Positions 1-6,124 of a stretch of DNA of 10,081 nt are shown here, in pieces. Source of the stretch: Syntrophales bacterium (GTDB taxonomy: Bacteria; Desulfobacterota; Syntrophia; Syntrophales; UBA2192); contig JALOPC010000029.1 of assembly GCA_025454095.1 (NCBI GenBank), positions 1 to 10,081 on the forward strand, in the 5' to 3' direction. A model generated the notes under the pieces. That model did not search any database. It was given only the letters and a program-made list of their open reading frames with translations, and was not told where the DNA came from. The position numbers and the translations under genes were made by a program. Every line of letters begins with the position of its first letter. Positions within the stretch are counted from its first letter, which is position 1.

Positions 1-84
1 GTAGGCGAGGTTCTTTTCCATGACGAGAAAAGACGCCTTGATCTTCTCGCCCGCCTTGATGTCTCTCACGTAGATGGATTTCAT
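1..84 (-). CDS. N-terminus of a probable OB-fold/HD-domain 3'-5' exoribonuclease-like protein (partial)
   Basis: Only the first 28 codons are in the window; the gene continues past position 1. The peptide starts MKSIYVRDIKAGEKIKASFL and continues with VMEKNLAY. The opening 'x-V-x-D-I-K-x-G-x-x-I-x-x-x-F-L-V-x-E-K-N-L' resembles the N-terminal OB-fold strand of YhaM-type nucleases, which pair a nucleic-acid-binding OB fold with an HD phosphohydrolase domain. The HD domain cannot be seen here, so the function is inferred from a short stretch. The start at 84 is supported by an AAAGGA ribosome binding site 5 nt upstream on the minus strand. The gene lies 81 nt downstream of fdhD on the same strand, and that gap (85-165) shows no terminator hairpin or other gene. 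It may therefore be co-transcribed with selB-fdhD. Confidence 0.55.
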   Translation of the reverse strand, partial: MKSIYVRDIKAGEKIKASFLVMEKNLAY

Positions 85-165
85 CCGGTTCCTTTCCGAC
101 GTTTCGTTCCCGATGCCTGTGTCCGCTGGCTCTTCGTTTCTGTTCCCTGTCGCCTGCGGGGTCTG

Positions 166-957
166 TCAGGCCTTGACGGCCTCACGCCCCGCGTACACGA
201 TGAACGTCCCCCCCCGCACGTACCCGACAATCGCGATCCCCAGCGTTTCGGCCAGCGCGACGGCCCGCGACGTGGCCGCCGAGTGGGAGAGAATGCAGGG
301 GATTCCCATGCGCCGGGCCTTGGAGACAATCTCCGAGGAGACGCGCCCCGTTGTCAGCAGGACCTTGTCGGCAAGGTCGACGCCCTCGAGGAGCGCCCAC
401 CCGCAGAGCATGTCTACCGTGTTGTGACGCCCGATGTCCTCCCGCGCCGCAAGGATGCCCCGCGGCCCCGCGATGGCCGAGCAGTGCGTGCCCCGCGTGC
501 GTTCGTGGACTTCCGTGGCCGCAAGCAGCGCCTCCATGAGGCCGAGGGCCGTCGGCGCATCGAGTTGCGCGGGGCCCGGCGCCGCGGTCTTCGCCCGGCC
601 CTGCGGCTTCAGCGTGCGGCTTCCCCGCGCGCCGCTCGAGGCGATCGTTTTTTCCGCCGCCGCGGGCAGCGCCCGGCCTTTCCCCTCGCGGGTCCGGACA
701 TCGACCCGCCCGGGCCGGAAGGTCATGGCCCGGATATCCCCCGGCCCTTCGATCAGGCCTTCCTGCTTCAGGAATCCGACGGCGAGCTCCCGCAGGTGAA
801 TCCCCGCGCAGGCGATCGTCACGACGGCGCTGCCGTCGGCGACGACCTCCAGGAGTTCCTCGCGCACCACGTCCACCCCGGCGGCACGGAACCGCTTCCC
901 GTCGAAACGGGACAGGCGCAGCCGTTCGATCCCTTCCGTGGCGCATTTCTTCTTCAT
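166..957 (-). CDS. fdhD: FdhD-family formate dehydrogenase accessory sulfurtransferase, lacking the usual cysteine motif
   Basis: 263 aa, normal length for the family. FdhD passes sulfur from a cysteine desulfurase to the molybdenum cofactor (bis-MGD) of formate dehydrogenase in the cytoplasm. Conserved family blocks are clear: RGTHCSAIAG (155-164), AREDIGRHNTVDML (171-184), TTGRVSSEIVSKARRMGIP (202-220) and GYVRGGTFIVYAG (245-257). Where homologs carry a cysteine motif (CxxC in E. coli FdhD, or a single Cys in a TSGCG-like context), this protein reads ASSGARGS (107-114) with no cysteine. The five cysteines present (5, 50, 159, 185, 221) lie elsewhere. C159, beside the conserved TH, is an unusual extra. 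The ATG at 957 is 2 nt after the selB stop, with GAGG 8 nt upstream, so the two genes are translated from one message. The family call is firm. Whether it still carries sulfur, or acts only as a cofactor-binding chaperone, is open. Confidence 0.92.
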   Translation of the reverse strand: MKKKCATEGIERLRLSRFDGKRFRAAGVDVVREELLEVVADGSAVVTIACAGIHLRELAVGFLKQEGLIEGPGDIRAMTFRPGRVDVRTREGKGRALPAAAEKTIASSGARGSRTLKPQGRAKTAAPGPAQLDAPTALGLMEALLAATEVHERTRGTHCSAIAGPRGILAAREDIGRHNTVDMLCGWALLEGVDLADKVLLTTGRVSSEIVSKARRMGIPCILSHSAATSRAVALAETLGIAIVGYVRGGTFIVYAGREAVKA

Positions 958-959
958 CG

Positions 960-2873
960 CTACCGCCTCTCCCTCAGCGTCCGGTGGTCGCCCACGCGGA
1001 TCGTGAGCTTCGTGGCGTCGAAGTATTCCATCAGCGGGATGATGTACTTGCGGGACAGACCCGTGAGGTCCTTGAACGTGGCCGGCGTGGCCTTCCCGGC
1101 CGTCACGAGGGCCGCCGTGTAATCCCCCTTGAGCTTGCCGAGCGGCCCGCTGTGGAAGTAGAGATCCTCGGTGACCTTCACGAGGACTCCCTCGTTGAGC
1201 AGCACCCCGAGGACGCTGACGATTTCGGCCTTCTTCCCGCCCAGCGTGTCCATGACTTCTTTGACGGAGGGTGCCGCGAGTCCCGCATCCCGGTAGATCT
1301 TCTCGATGCGGCCTCCCAGGTCGCCCAGGTTGCCCTTGAGATCGACCCGGTGAGACGCGAGCCGGACGTGCTCCCGGTCGGCCAGGATCTTCTTCTCGTT
1401 TTCCAGTTCCTTCAGGGCCATGTTGTAGAGCCGGCTCTCGATCTCCTGGCCCGCCGTCATCCGGAGTTCCTCCTTGGGCACGCCTTCCTTGAGAGGAAAC
1501 CGTTCGTGGTACTGCCCGATCTCGCGCATCAGCTCTTCCTTCAGCTGCTGGTAGGCGGGAAACGAGACGATCCGGGTTTCTTCCCGGTCGATGCGGAGCA
1601 GGGCCTTCTTCTCGGCCATCTCCTTCAGTACGCGGTTCAGGCTCGTCAGCGGGATCCCCGTCCGCACGGCCAGCCGGCTCGACGTGAGCCCCTCGACCCC
1701 CGCACGCCCGAGGATCACGGCCACGCGTTCGGCCTCGGTCCCCGTGCGGAGCGCCTCCAGCTCGGCGGCAAAGCGGTCCTTTGTCTTTTTCTGCTTCACC
1801 GCGTCGGGATCGAGGATCTCCCCGCCCCCGACCGTGCGGATGGGCGAGTAGCTGCGGATGACGAAGCGGTCCCTCCCCATGGCCACGACGGGCGCCTCGA
1901 GCAGGAGCTGGGCGTAAACGCTCTCCCCCGGCTTGAGGTCTTCGCGGTCCAGAAGGATGACCCGGGCCATGATCTCGTTGGTGCCCGTGTGAAAGCGCAC
2001 GAGCGCCCGGTTCTTCAGCGCCCGGCCTGCGACCTTGAGGTACTCGAGGTGGACGTCGAGCCGCTCGGAAGGTTCGAAGATGCCGGGATGGGCCACCACA
2101 TCGCCCCGGTCGAGTGCGGCGCGTTCGATGCCCTGCAGATTGATGGCGGTTCGCTGCCCGGCCTCGGCGCTCTCCTGCGTCTCGTTGTGCACCTGGATCC
2201 CGCGGACCTTCGCGTGGATGCGCTGAGGGAGGATTTCAACGGTGTCGCCCACGCTCACCTGCCCGGACACCAGGGTTCCCGTCACGACGCTGCCGAACCC
2301 CTTCATGGTGAAGACCCGGTCGACGGGGATCCGGAAGAGGCCGCTGTCGCCGCGCTCGCCGATCCGCAGGGCCAGCTCCTCGATGGCGGCCGCCAGCTCC
2401 GCGACCCCCTTCCCCGAAACCGCGGAGACCGGGATGATCGGCGCCCCGTCGAGGAAGGTCGTCTTCATGAACTCGCGGATGTCGTCCTGCACGAGGGAGA
2501 GCCAGTCGGCGTCGACGAGGTCGATCTTGGTGAGCGCGATGATCCCGTTGCGGATCCCGAGAAGGGTGCAGATGTCGAGATGCTCGCTCGTCTGGGGCAT
2601 GACGCCCTCGTCGGCGGCGATCACCAGCAGCACCAGGTCGATCCCGGTGGCGCCGGCCACCATGTTCTTGACGAACTTCTCGTGACCCGGCACGTCGACG
2701 ACCCCGAGGGTGCCGCCGCTCTTCAGGGGAAGCGACGCAAAGCCCAGCTCGATCGTGATGCCCCGCTCCTTCTCCTCCTTCAGGCGGTCCGTGTCCACGC
2801 CGGTGAGAGCCTTGACGAGGGAGGTCTTCCCGTGATCGACGTGGCCGGCGGTGCCGAGAATGATGTGCTTCAT
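960..2873 (-). CDS. selB: Selenocysteine-specific translation elongation factor SelB
   Basis: 637 aa, close to the usual 610-640. SelB is a GTPase that delivers Sec-tRNA(Sec) to UGA codons marked by a SECIS hairpin. The EF-Tu-like part carries all the G motifs: GHVDHGKTS (10-18), the switch region with [18 protein letters not shown] (29-46), DVPGHEKFV (60-68), TKID (115-118) and SAVSGKG (150-156). EF-Tu-like domains II and III follow to about residue 360. The rest (about 370-637) is the SelB-specific chain of winged-helix domains. It ends in [18 protein letters not shown] (602-619), the typical last module, which binds SECIS RNA. The ATG at 2873 gives the canonical [17 protein letters not shown] start, with AGGA 9 nt upstream. 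It is the first gene of the leftward unit, directly ahead of fdhD. selA, selC and selD are not in the window. Confidence 0.97.
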   Translation of the reverse strand: MKHIILGTAGHVDHGKTSLVKALTGVDTDRLKEEKERGITIELGFASLPLKSGGTLGVVDVPGHEKFVKNMVAGATGIDLVLLVIAADEGVMPQTSEHLDICTLLGIRNGIIALTKIDLVDADWLSLVQDDIREFMKTTFLDGAPIIPVSAVSGKGVAELAAAIEELALRIGERGDSGLFRIPVDRVFTMKGFGSVVTGTLVSGQVSVGDTVEILPQRIHAKVRGIQVHNETQESAEAGQRTAINLQGIERAALDRGDVVAHPGIFEPSERLDVHLEYLKVAGRALKNRALVRFHTGTNEIMARVILLDREDLKPGESVYAQLLLEAPVVAMGRDRFVIRSYSPIRTVGGGEILDPDAVKQKKTKDRFAAELEALRTGTEAERVAVILGRAGVEGLTSSRLAVRTGIPLTSLNRVLKEMAEKKALLRIDREETRIVSFPAYQQLKEELMREIGQYHERFPLKEGVPKEELRMTAGQEIESRLYNMALKELENEKKILADREHVRLASHRVDLKGNLGDLGGRIEKIYRDAGLAAPSVKEVMDTLGGKKAEIVSVLGVLLNEGVLVKVTEDLYFHSGPLGKLKGDYTAALVTAGKATPATFKDLTGLSRKYIIPLMEYFDATKLTIRVGDHRTLRERR

Positions 2874-2890
2874 GAATGGGCGTCCTGGGG

Positions 2891-2905
2891 GCGCGCTTCC
2901 CGCGC
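2891..2905 (-). other. Small GC hairpin in the selB leader
   Basis: GCGCG (2891-2895) pairs with CGCGC (2901-2905) around a 5-nt loop, about 18 nt ahead of the selB start codon. A register-shifted pairing one base over is equally good. The stem is only 5 bp, so it may be chance in GC-rich DNA. It would lie in the 5' untranslated RNA of selB if the candidate promoter is right. Confidence 0.25.
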
Positions 2906-2916
2906 GAACAGGCTAT

Positions 2917-2945
2917 GAGATAACAGAAATCCCCCCTTTCCTCAA
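2917..2945 (-). promoter_or_regulatory. Weak candidate sigma-70 promoter for selB-fdhD
   Basis: On the minus strand TTGAGG (2945-2940) and TATCTC (2922-2917) are separated by exactly 17 nt. They match the consensus at 4 of 6 and 3 of 6 positions. Initiation would fall near 2910, giving a leader of about 37 nt before selB. Spacing and position fit, but the -10 is poor, so this is only the best candidate seen. Confidence 0.3.
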
Positions 2946-2957
2946 TCCCAACGTTGC

Positions 2958-3064
2958 GGGTATCGGGTATAGGGTTTCGGGTATAGGGTCCAAAGGTACT
3001 TAAGAAATCCACATATAGGAAATCTGCTTCCTTCCCTATACCCGAGCCCCGAGACCCGAGACCC
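2958..3064. repeat. Inverted pair of G-rich heptad repeats (predicted G-quadruplex arms) between selB and ruvX
   Basis: The left arm has GGG on the plus strand at 2958, 2965, 2972, 2979 and 2986, a strict 7-nt period with linkers TATC, TATA, TTTC and TATA. The right arm has CCC at 3034, 3041, 3048, 3055 and 3062, again a strict 7-nt period, so its G tracts are on the minus strand. The arms are 31 nt each. By hand alignment 26 of 31 positions are complementary, and the 45-nt spacer (2989-3033) is AT-richer. Each arm meets the usual G-quadruplex pattern (four or more GGG with loops of 7 nt or less), and the pair could also form one long hairpin or cruciform. It is non-coding and lies between two divergent candidate promoters. 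I do not recognise it as a named element. It resembles dispersed short intergenic repeats rather than a transposon, as no transposase is present. Confidence 0.85.
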
Positions 3065-3077
3065 TTCTTCATGAGGG

Positions 3078-3106
3078 TTGCACTTCGCACCTTCATCCTT
3101 TATATA
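3078..3106 (+). promoter_or_regulatory. Sigma-70 promoter for ruvX-mltG, predicting a leaderless mRNA
   Basis: TTGCAC (3078-3083) and TATATA (3101-3106) are separated by exactly 17 nt, a good match to the consensus. Initiation about 7 nt after the -10 would fall near 3113. That is only about 2 nt before the ruvX ATG at 3115, leaving no room for a ribosome binding site. The bases before the ATG are pyrimidine- and AT-rich, with no GGAG-like stretch. Confidence 0.6.
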
Positions 3107-3114
3107 TACCCCCC

Positions 3115-3546
3115 ATGAGAATCCTCGGGATCGATTACGGCGAGAAGCGCATCGGCCTGGCCCTCTCCGACGAACTGGAGATGACGGCACGGGGGCTTTC
3201 CGTCATCGAGCGCCGGTCGAAGGGAAAGGACCTGGAAGCGATCGCCGCGTCCGTTTCCGAGCACGGCGTCGGCGCCATCGTCGTGGGCTATCCCCTGCGG
3301 CTCGACGGCACGGCGGGCATCCAGTGCGAAAAGGTCGACCGGTTCATCGCCGGCCTCCGGGATGTCGTTTCCGTTCCCGTCATCGCCTGGGACGAAACCC
3401 TTTCGACAAAAGAGGCCGAGGGGCTGATGCGCGAGGCGGGAGTCAAACGGAAAAAGAAGCGGGGCATGGTGGACCGCATCGCCGCCGCCGTGATCCTGCA
3501 GGACTACCTGAACCGGAAGTCCCGCCGGGGGGGCGGCAATCCATGA
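3115..3546 (+). CDS. ruvX: RuvX/YqgF-family putative 16S rRNA pre-processing nuclease (Holliday junction resolvase fold)
   Basis: 143 aa, the usual size. YqgF proteins have an RNase H-like fold and take part in maturation of the 16S rRNA 5' end; the older name is putative Holliday junction resolvase. Visible motifs are GIDYGEKRIGLALSDE (5-20) with the first catalytic Asp at 7, VVGYPLRLDGT (56-66), WDETLST (92-98) with the catalytic Glu, and DRIAAAVILQDYL (120-132) with the last catalytic Asp. The start at 3115 gives the canonical MRILGIDYG opening, although no ribosome binding site precedes it. A good promoter immediately upstream explains this as a leaderless transcript. The stop overlaps the mltG start by 4 nt (ATGA), so the two are translationally coupled. 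Confidence 0.95.
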   Translation: MRILGIDYGEKRIGLALSDELEMTARGLSVIERRSKGKDLEAIAASVSEHGVGAIVVGYPLRLDGTAGIQCEKVDRFIAGLRDVVSVPVIAWDETLSTKEAEGLMREAGVKRKKKRGMVDRIAAAVILQDYLNRKSRRGGGNP

Positions 3547-4565
3547 ACTTCGACCGGTTCCGGCTGAACCGCTTTTTCGTCCTCACGCTCGTCGCGGCGG
3601 CGGGCATCTTTGCCGCCCTGTGGTTCCAGGGCTCCGCCACAGCCCCGGGCGCGGGGGACGAGACGCTCACCGTGTACATCCCCCGGGGCGCCCCCTTTGC
3701 CCAGGTCGTGAGCATCCTCGAACAGAACGGCCTCGTGCGCAGCCGGCTCTTTTTCCGCGCCCTGGGCTATTTTTACAACGCCCCCAGGCAGATCAAGGCC
3801 GGGGAGTACGAATTCACCCGCGCCATGACGCCCGGCGAGATCTTGCGGAAGCTCGTCGATGGGGACGTGAAGAAGCACCCCGTTGTGGTTCCCGAGGGGT
3901 TCACGGTGAGGAAAATCGCCGCGCGCCTGGCGGCCGAGGGACTTGTCGAGGAGAAGGAGTTCCTGCGGCTGGCCGGGGACAGAAATGTTCTCGCCGGCCT
4001 GGATATCCCCGGTCCGAGTGCCGAGGGGTTTCTCTTCCCCGACACGTACCGCTTCGACCGGGGAATGGACGCTGCCGCAATCCTGCAGAAGATGGCGGCG
4101 CAGTTCCACCTGAAGGTAACGGCGGAGATGAAGACAACGGCCGAAGCGCAGGGATTCACCCTCGTTCAGTGGGTGACGCTCGCCTCGATCATCGAGAAGG
4201 AAACGGGGCTGAAGAGCGAGATGCCGCTCGTGGCGGCCGTGTTCCGCAACCGGCTGAAACGGAAGATGCCGCTGCAGAGCGACCCGACGGTGATCTACGG
4301 AATCGAACATTTCGACGGAAATTTGACGCGGAGGCACCTGGAGCGCCAAAATCCCTACAACAGCTACCTCAACCGCGGCCTCCCCCCCGGACCGATTTGC
4401 AGCCCCGGACTGGATGCCCTCCAGGCGGCCCTGAATCCCGCCCCGGTGACGTACCTCTACTTCGTCTCCCGCAATGACGGATCCCACCACTTCTCCGAGA
4501 CGCTTCCCGAACACAGCCGGGCGGTCCGGAAGTACCAAATCAATCGGAAATCCAGCGGAAATTAA
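3543..4565 (+). CDS. mltG: Endolytic murein transglycosylase MltG (YceG-like)
   Basis: 340 aa, typical length. MltG is an inner-membrane enzyme that cleaves nascent glycan strands inside the chain and is thought to set strand length by ending polymerisation. One N-terminal membrane segment (about 11-29) anchors a periplasmic domain. A LysM-like subdomain (about 42-110, including GEYEFTRAMTPGEILRKL) is followed by the YceG catalytic domain. Its signature LASIIEKETG (213-222) contains the catalytic Glu at 218. LQSDPTVIYG (244-253), NPYNSYLNRGLPPGPICSPG (270-289) and YFVSRNDGSHHFS (306-318) are further family blocks. The start is the ATG of the ATGA overlap with ruvX, preceded by a GGGCGGC stretch. 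The gene ends 9 nt before the -35 box of the mraZ promoter, and no terminator is seen, so read-through into the dcw cluster is likely. Confidence 0.96.
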   Translation: MNFDRFRLNRFFVLTLVAAAGIFAALWFQGSATAPGAGDETLTVYIPRGAPFAQVVSILEQNGLVRSRLFFRALGYFYNAPRQIKAGEYEFTRAMTPGEILRKLVDGDVKKHPVVVPEGFTVRKIAARLAAEGLVEEKEFLRLAGDRNVLAGLDIPGPSAEGFLFPDTYRFDRGMDAAAILQKMAAQFHLKVTAEMKTTAEAQGFTLVQWVTLASIIEKETGLKSEMPLVAAVFRNRLKRKMPLQSDPTVIYGIEHFDGNLTRRHLERQNPYNSYLNRGLPPGPICSPGLDALQAALNPAPVTYLYFVSRNDGSHHFSETLPEHSRAVRKYQINRKSSGN

Positions 4566-4574
4566 ACTTTTCCC

Positions 4575-4603
4575 TTGACAGGGATGGATGACGGCCTTAC
4601 TAT
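4575..4603 (+). promoter_or_regulatory. Strong sigma-70 promoter of the dcw cluster (PmraZ)
   Basis: TTGACA (4575-4580) is a perfect -35 box, and TACTAT (4598-4603) lies exactly 17 nt downstream. Predicted initiation is near 4610, about 40 nt before the mraZ start codon. This is the only strong promoter seen upstream of the six tightly packed dcw genes. It begins 9 nt after the mltG stop. Confidence 0.8.
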
Positions 4604-4612
4604 TGCATCCGG

Positions 4613-4637
4613 GTGGAGCAAAGTGGATGATTGTGGA
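4613..4637 (+). promoter_or_regulatory. Three MraZ operator boxes (GTGGA direct repeats)
   Basis: GTGGA occurs at 4613-4617, 4623-4627 and 4633-4637, identical each time and spaced by exactly 5 nt (10-bp period, one helical turn). Known MraZ binding sites in E. coli and Mollicutes are short GTGG/TGGG-type direct repeats at the same 10-bp period upstream of mraZ. Here they start about 3 nt after the predicted transcription start, and the third box overlaps the ribosome binding site. Bound MraZ would thus block promoter clearance. The identification is by pattern and position. Confidence 0.82.
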
Positions 4638-4640
4638 GGA
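4635..4640 (+). promoter_or_regulatory. Ribosome binding site deciding the mraZ start
   Basis: GGAGGA lies 9 nt before the ATG at 4650. It fixes that start over in-frame codons further upstream (from 4575), which fall inside the promoter and operator. Its first three bases are shared with the third GTGGA box. Confidence 0.8.
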
Positions 4641-4649
4641 GTCTCTCGC

Positions 4650-5096
4650 ATGTCTGTGTTCCGGGGGAGATATTACCATACGATCGACGACAAAGGAAGA
4701 ATCATCTTCCCCGCCAAGCTGCGCGAGGTCTTCGCCGAGAAGTACGACAACCGGATGGTCATCACGAACTGGGACGGCTACCTCATGGCCTTCCCCTTCG
4801 ACGAGTGGCAGATCCTCGAAGAAAAAATCTCCCATCAATCCATTCTCAAGAAAGAAGTCCGCGCATTTCAGCGCTTTTTCATGTCCGGGGCGGTGGACTG
4901 CACCTTCGACAGCCAGGGCCGCATCCTGGTCCCCCCGCCGCTCCGCGAGTACGCCAAGCTGGAGAAAGACATCGTCCTGGCCGGAATGGTCCGGGTCATC
5001 GAGATCTGGAGCAAGGAACGCTTCGAGGAGGAGATCCGCAAGTCCGGCGAAAGCATAGAGAGCTTCAGCGATTACATGGCCGACCTGGGAATCTGA
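4650..5096 (+). CDS. mraZ: Transcriptional regulator MraZ
   Basis: 148 aa, typical length. MraZ is a ring-forming DNA-binding protein that represses its own promoter and so the start of the dcw cluster. It has two tandem SpoVT/AbrB-like swapped-hairpin domains, each with the D-x-x-G-R signature: [14 protein letters not shown] (13-26) and [16 protein letters not shown] (87-102). The opening [18 protein letters not shown] is canonical and supports the start at 4650, as does the GGAGGA site upstream. The three GTGGA boxes directly ahead of the gene are its likely operator. It is the first gene of the cluster; rsmH follows after 59 nt. Confidence 0.97.
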   Translation: MSVFRGRYYHTIDDKGRIIFPAKLREVFAEKYDNRMVITNWDGYLMAFPFDEWQILEEKISHQSILKKEVRAFQRFFMSGAVDCTFDSQGRILVPPPLREYAKLEKDIVLAGMVRVIEIWSKERFEEEIRKSGESIESFSDYMADLGI

Positions 5097-5099
5097 CGG

Positions 5100-5114
5100 G
5101 CCAGCTCCCCTGGC
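5100..5114 (+). other. Short hairpin between mraZ and rsmH
   Basis: GCCAG (5100-5104) and CTGGC (5110-5114) form a perfect 5-bp stem with a 5-nt loop, starting 4 nt after the mraZ stop. No T tract follows, so it is not a normal intrinsic terminator. It could be an RNA processing or attenuation structure, or chance. Confidence 0.25.
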
Positions 5115-5155
5115 GAGATTCCCGCGTCCGCTTCCACCCGCGATCCTTGAAAAGA

Positions 5156-6124
5156 ATGATGAACGACGCAGGAGTGCCATCCGCCTATCATGAACCGGTG
5201 CTGCTCGAGGAGGTTCTCGAGTCGCTCAGCCTGAAGCCGGGCGGCATCTACGTGGACGGCACCCTGGGCGGCGGCGGGCACGCCGGGGGCATCCTCGGCG
5301 CCACGTCCCCCGACGGCGTCCTGGTCGGCATCGACCGGGACGACGACGCCCTCGCGGAATCTCGACGGGCCCTCGAGCCCTTCGGGCGGCGCGCGATCCT
5401 CGTCAAGGGGAACTACGCCGACCTCGGGGACATCCTCGCGGGGCTCGGGATCGACCGCGTAGACGGCATCGTGCTCGACCTCGGGGTCTCGTCGCACCAG
5501 CTCGAGGCGGCCGAGAGGGGCTTCAGCTTCTCGAAGCCCGCGCCGCTGGACATGCGGATGGACCGGGAGGCATCGACGACCGCCCGGGAGCTGGTCAACC
5601 GGGCCGACGCGCGGGAGCTCCAGCGGATCCTTCGCGATTACGGCGAGGAGCTGATGGCCGGGCGCATCGCGCGGGCCATCGTCGAGAGACGCAAGGCGGG
5701 CCCGATCGAAACGACGGACGAGCTGGCCGGCCTCATCGCTTCCGCCATGCCGGCCCGGATGCGCCACGGGAGGATCCACCCCGCGACGCGGAGCTTCCAG
5801 GCGCTTCGGATCGCCGTCAACGACGAGCTGACGAACCTCGCCCGGGGCATCGCCTCGGGAATCGACCGGTTGAAGGAAGGCGGGCGGTTTGCCGTCATCA
5901 CCTTCCACTCGCTGGAAGACCGGATGGTCAAGGATCTCTTCCGCGACGCCTCGCGGGGCTGCACCTGCCCGCCCGATCTTCCCGTTTGCGCCTGCGGGGG
6001 CAAACCGAGGCTGCGGGTGATCGCCCGCAGGCCCATTCGTCCCGGCGAAGCGGAAATGGAGCGAAACCCCCGGGCGCGCAGCGCGAAACTGAGAACTGCA
6101 GAAAGGATTGGAGGATGCCGGTAG
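5156..6124 (+). CDS. rsmH: 16S rRNA (cytosine-1402-N4)-methyltransferase RsmH (MraW)
   Basis: 322 aa (E. coli 313). RsmH transfers a methyl group from S-adenosylmethionine to N4 of C1402 in the ribosomal P site. The opening YHEPVLLEEVLE (11-22) is followed by the SAM motif YVDGTLGGGGHAGGIL (32-47) and the acidic motif GIDRDDDAL (58-66). LDLGVSSHQLEAAERGFSF (107-125), LDMRMD (131-136), RIHPATRSFQALRIAVNDEL (206-225) and FHSLEDRMVK (250-259) are further hallmarks. A four-Cys cluster near the C-terminus (269, 271, 278, 280) occurs in many homologs. The start could be either of two adjacent ATGs (5156 or 5159). The site before them (GAAAAG) is a weak ribosome binding site, so the start is less certain than the call. 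The 3' end overlaps ftsL by 10 nt. Confidence 0.96.
   Translation: MMNDAGVPSAYHEPVLLEEVLESLSLKPGGIYVDGTLGGGGHAGGILGATSPDGVLVGIDRDDDALAESRRALEPFGRRAILVKGNYADLGDILAGLGIDRVDGIVLDLGVSSHQLEAAERGFSFSKPAPLDMRMDREASTTARELVNRADARELQRILRDYGEELMAGRIARAIVERRKAGPIETTDELAGLIASAMPARMRHGRIHPATRSFQALRIAVNDELTNLARGIASGIDRLKEGGRFAVITFHSLEDRMVKDLFRDASRGCTCPPDLPVCACGGKPRLRVIARRPIRPGEAEMERNPRARSAKLRTAERIGGCR

Noticed and set aside
283..1122. A 279-codon plus-strand open frame opposite fdhD
   Set aside because: It is antisense to a clear fdhD and extends into the end of selB, with no family motifs.
984..2918. A 644-codon plus-strand open frame opposite selB
   Set aside because: It is a shadow of selB. The plus-strand translation has no recognisable domain, whereas the minus strand encodes a complete SelB with all GTPase motifs.
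3061..3078. ACCCT/AGGGT inverted repeat as a terminator
   Set aside because: The stem is 5 bp with an 8-nt loop and no T tract. It overlaps the end of the heptad repeat and the -35 box of ruvX, so it is better explained as part of those.
2942..3190. Minus-strand open frames across the selB-ruvX gap giving peptides rich in Y, P, T and R
   Set aside because: The periodic peptides come from the heptad DNA repeat itself. They run into ruvX on the opposite strand and lack a supported start site.
4575..4649. An N-terminally extended mraZ beginning at the TTG at 4575 or an ATG soon after
   Set aside because: The extension would be encoded by the -35/-10 region and the operator. The conserved MraZ N-terminus and GGAGGA site support 4650.
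3504..5180. A 558-codon minus-strand open frame opposite mltG and mraZ
   Set aside because: It spans the mraZ promoter and operator and two convincing plus-strand genes. The composition is typical of an antisense artefact in GC-rich DNA.
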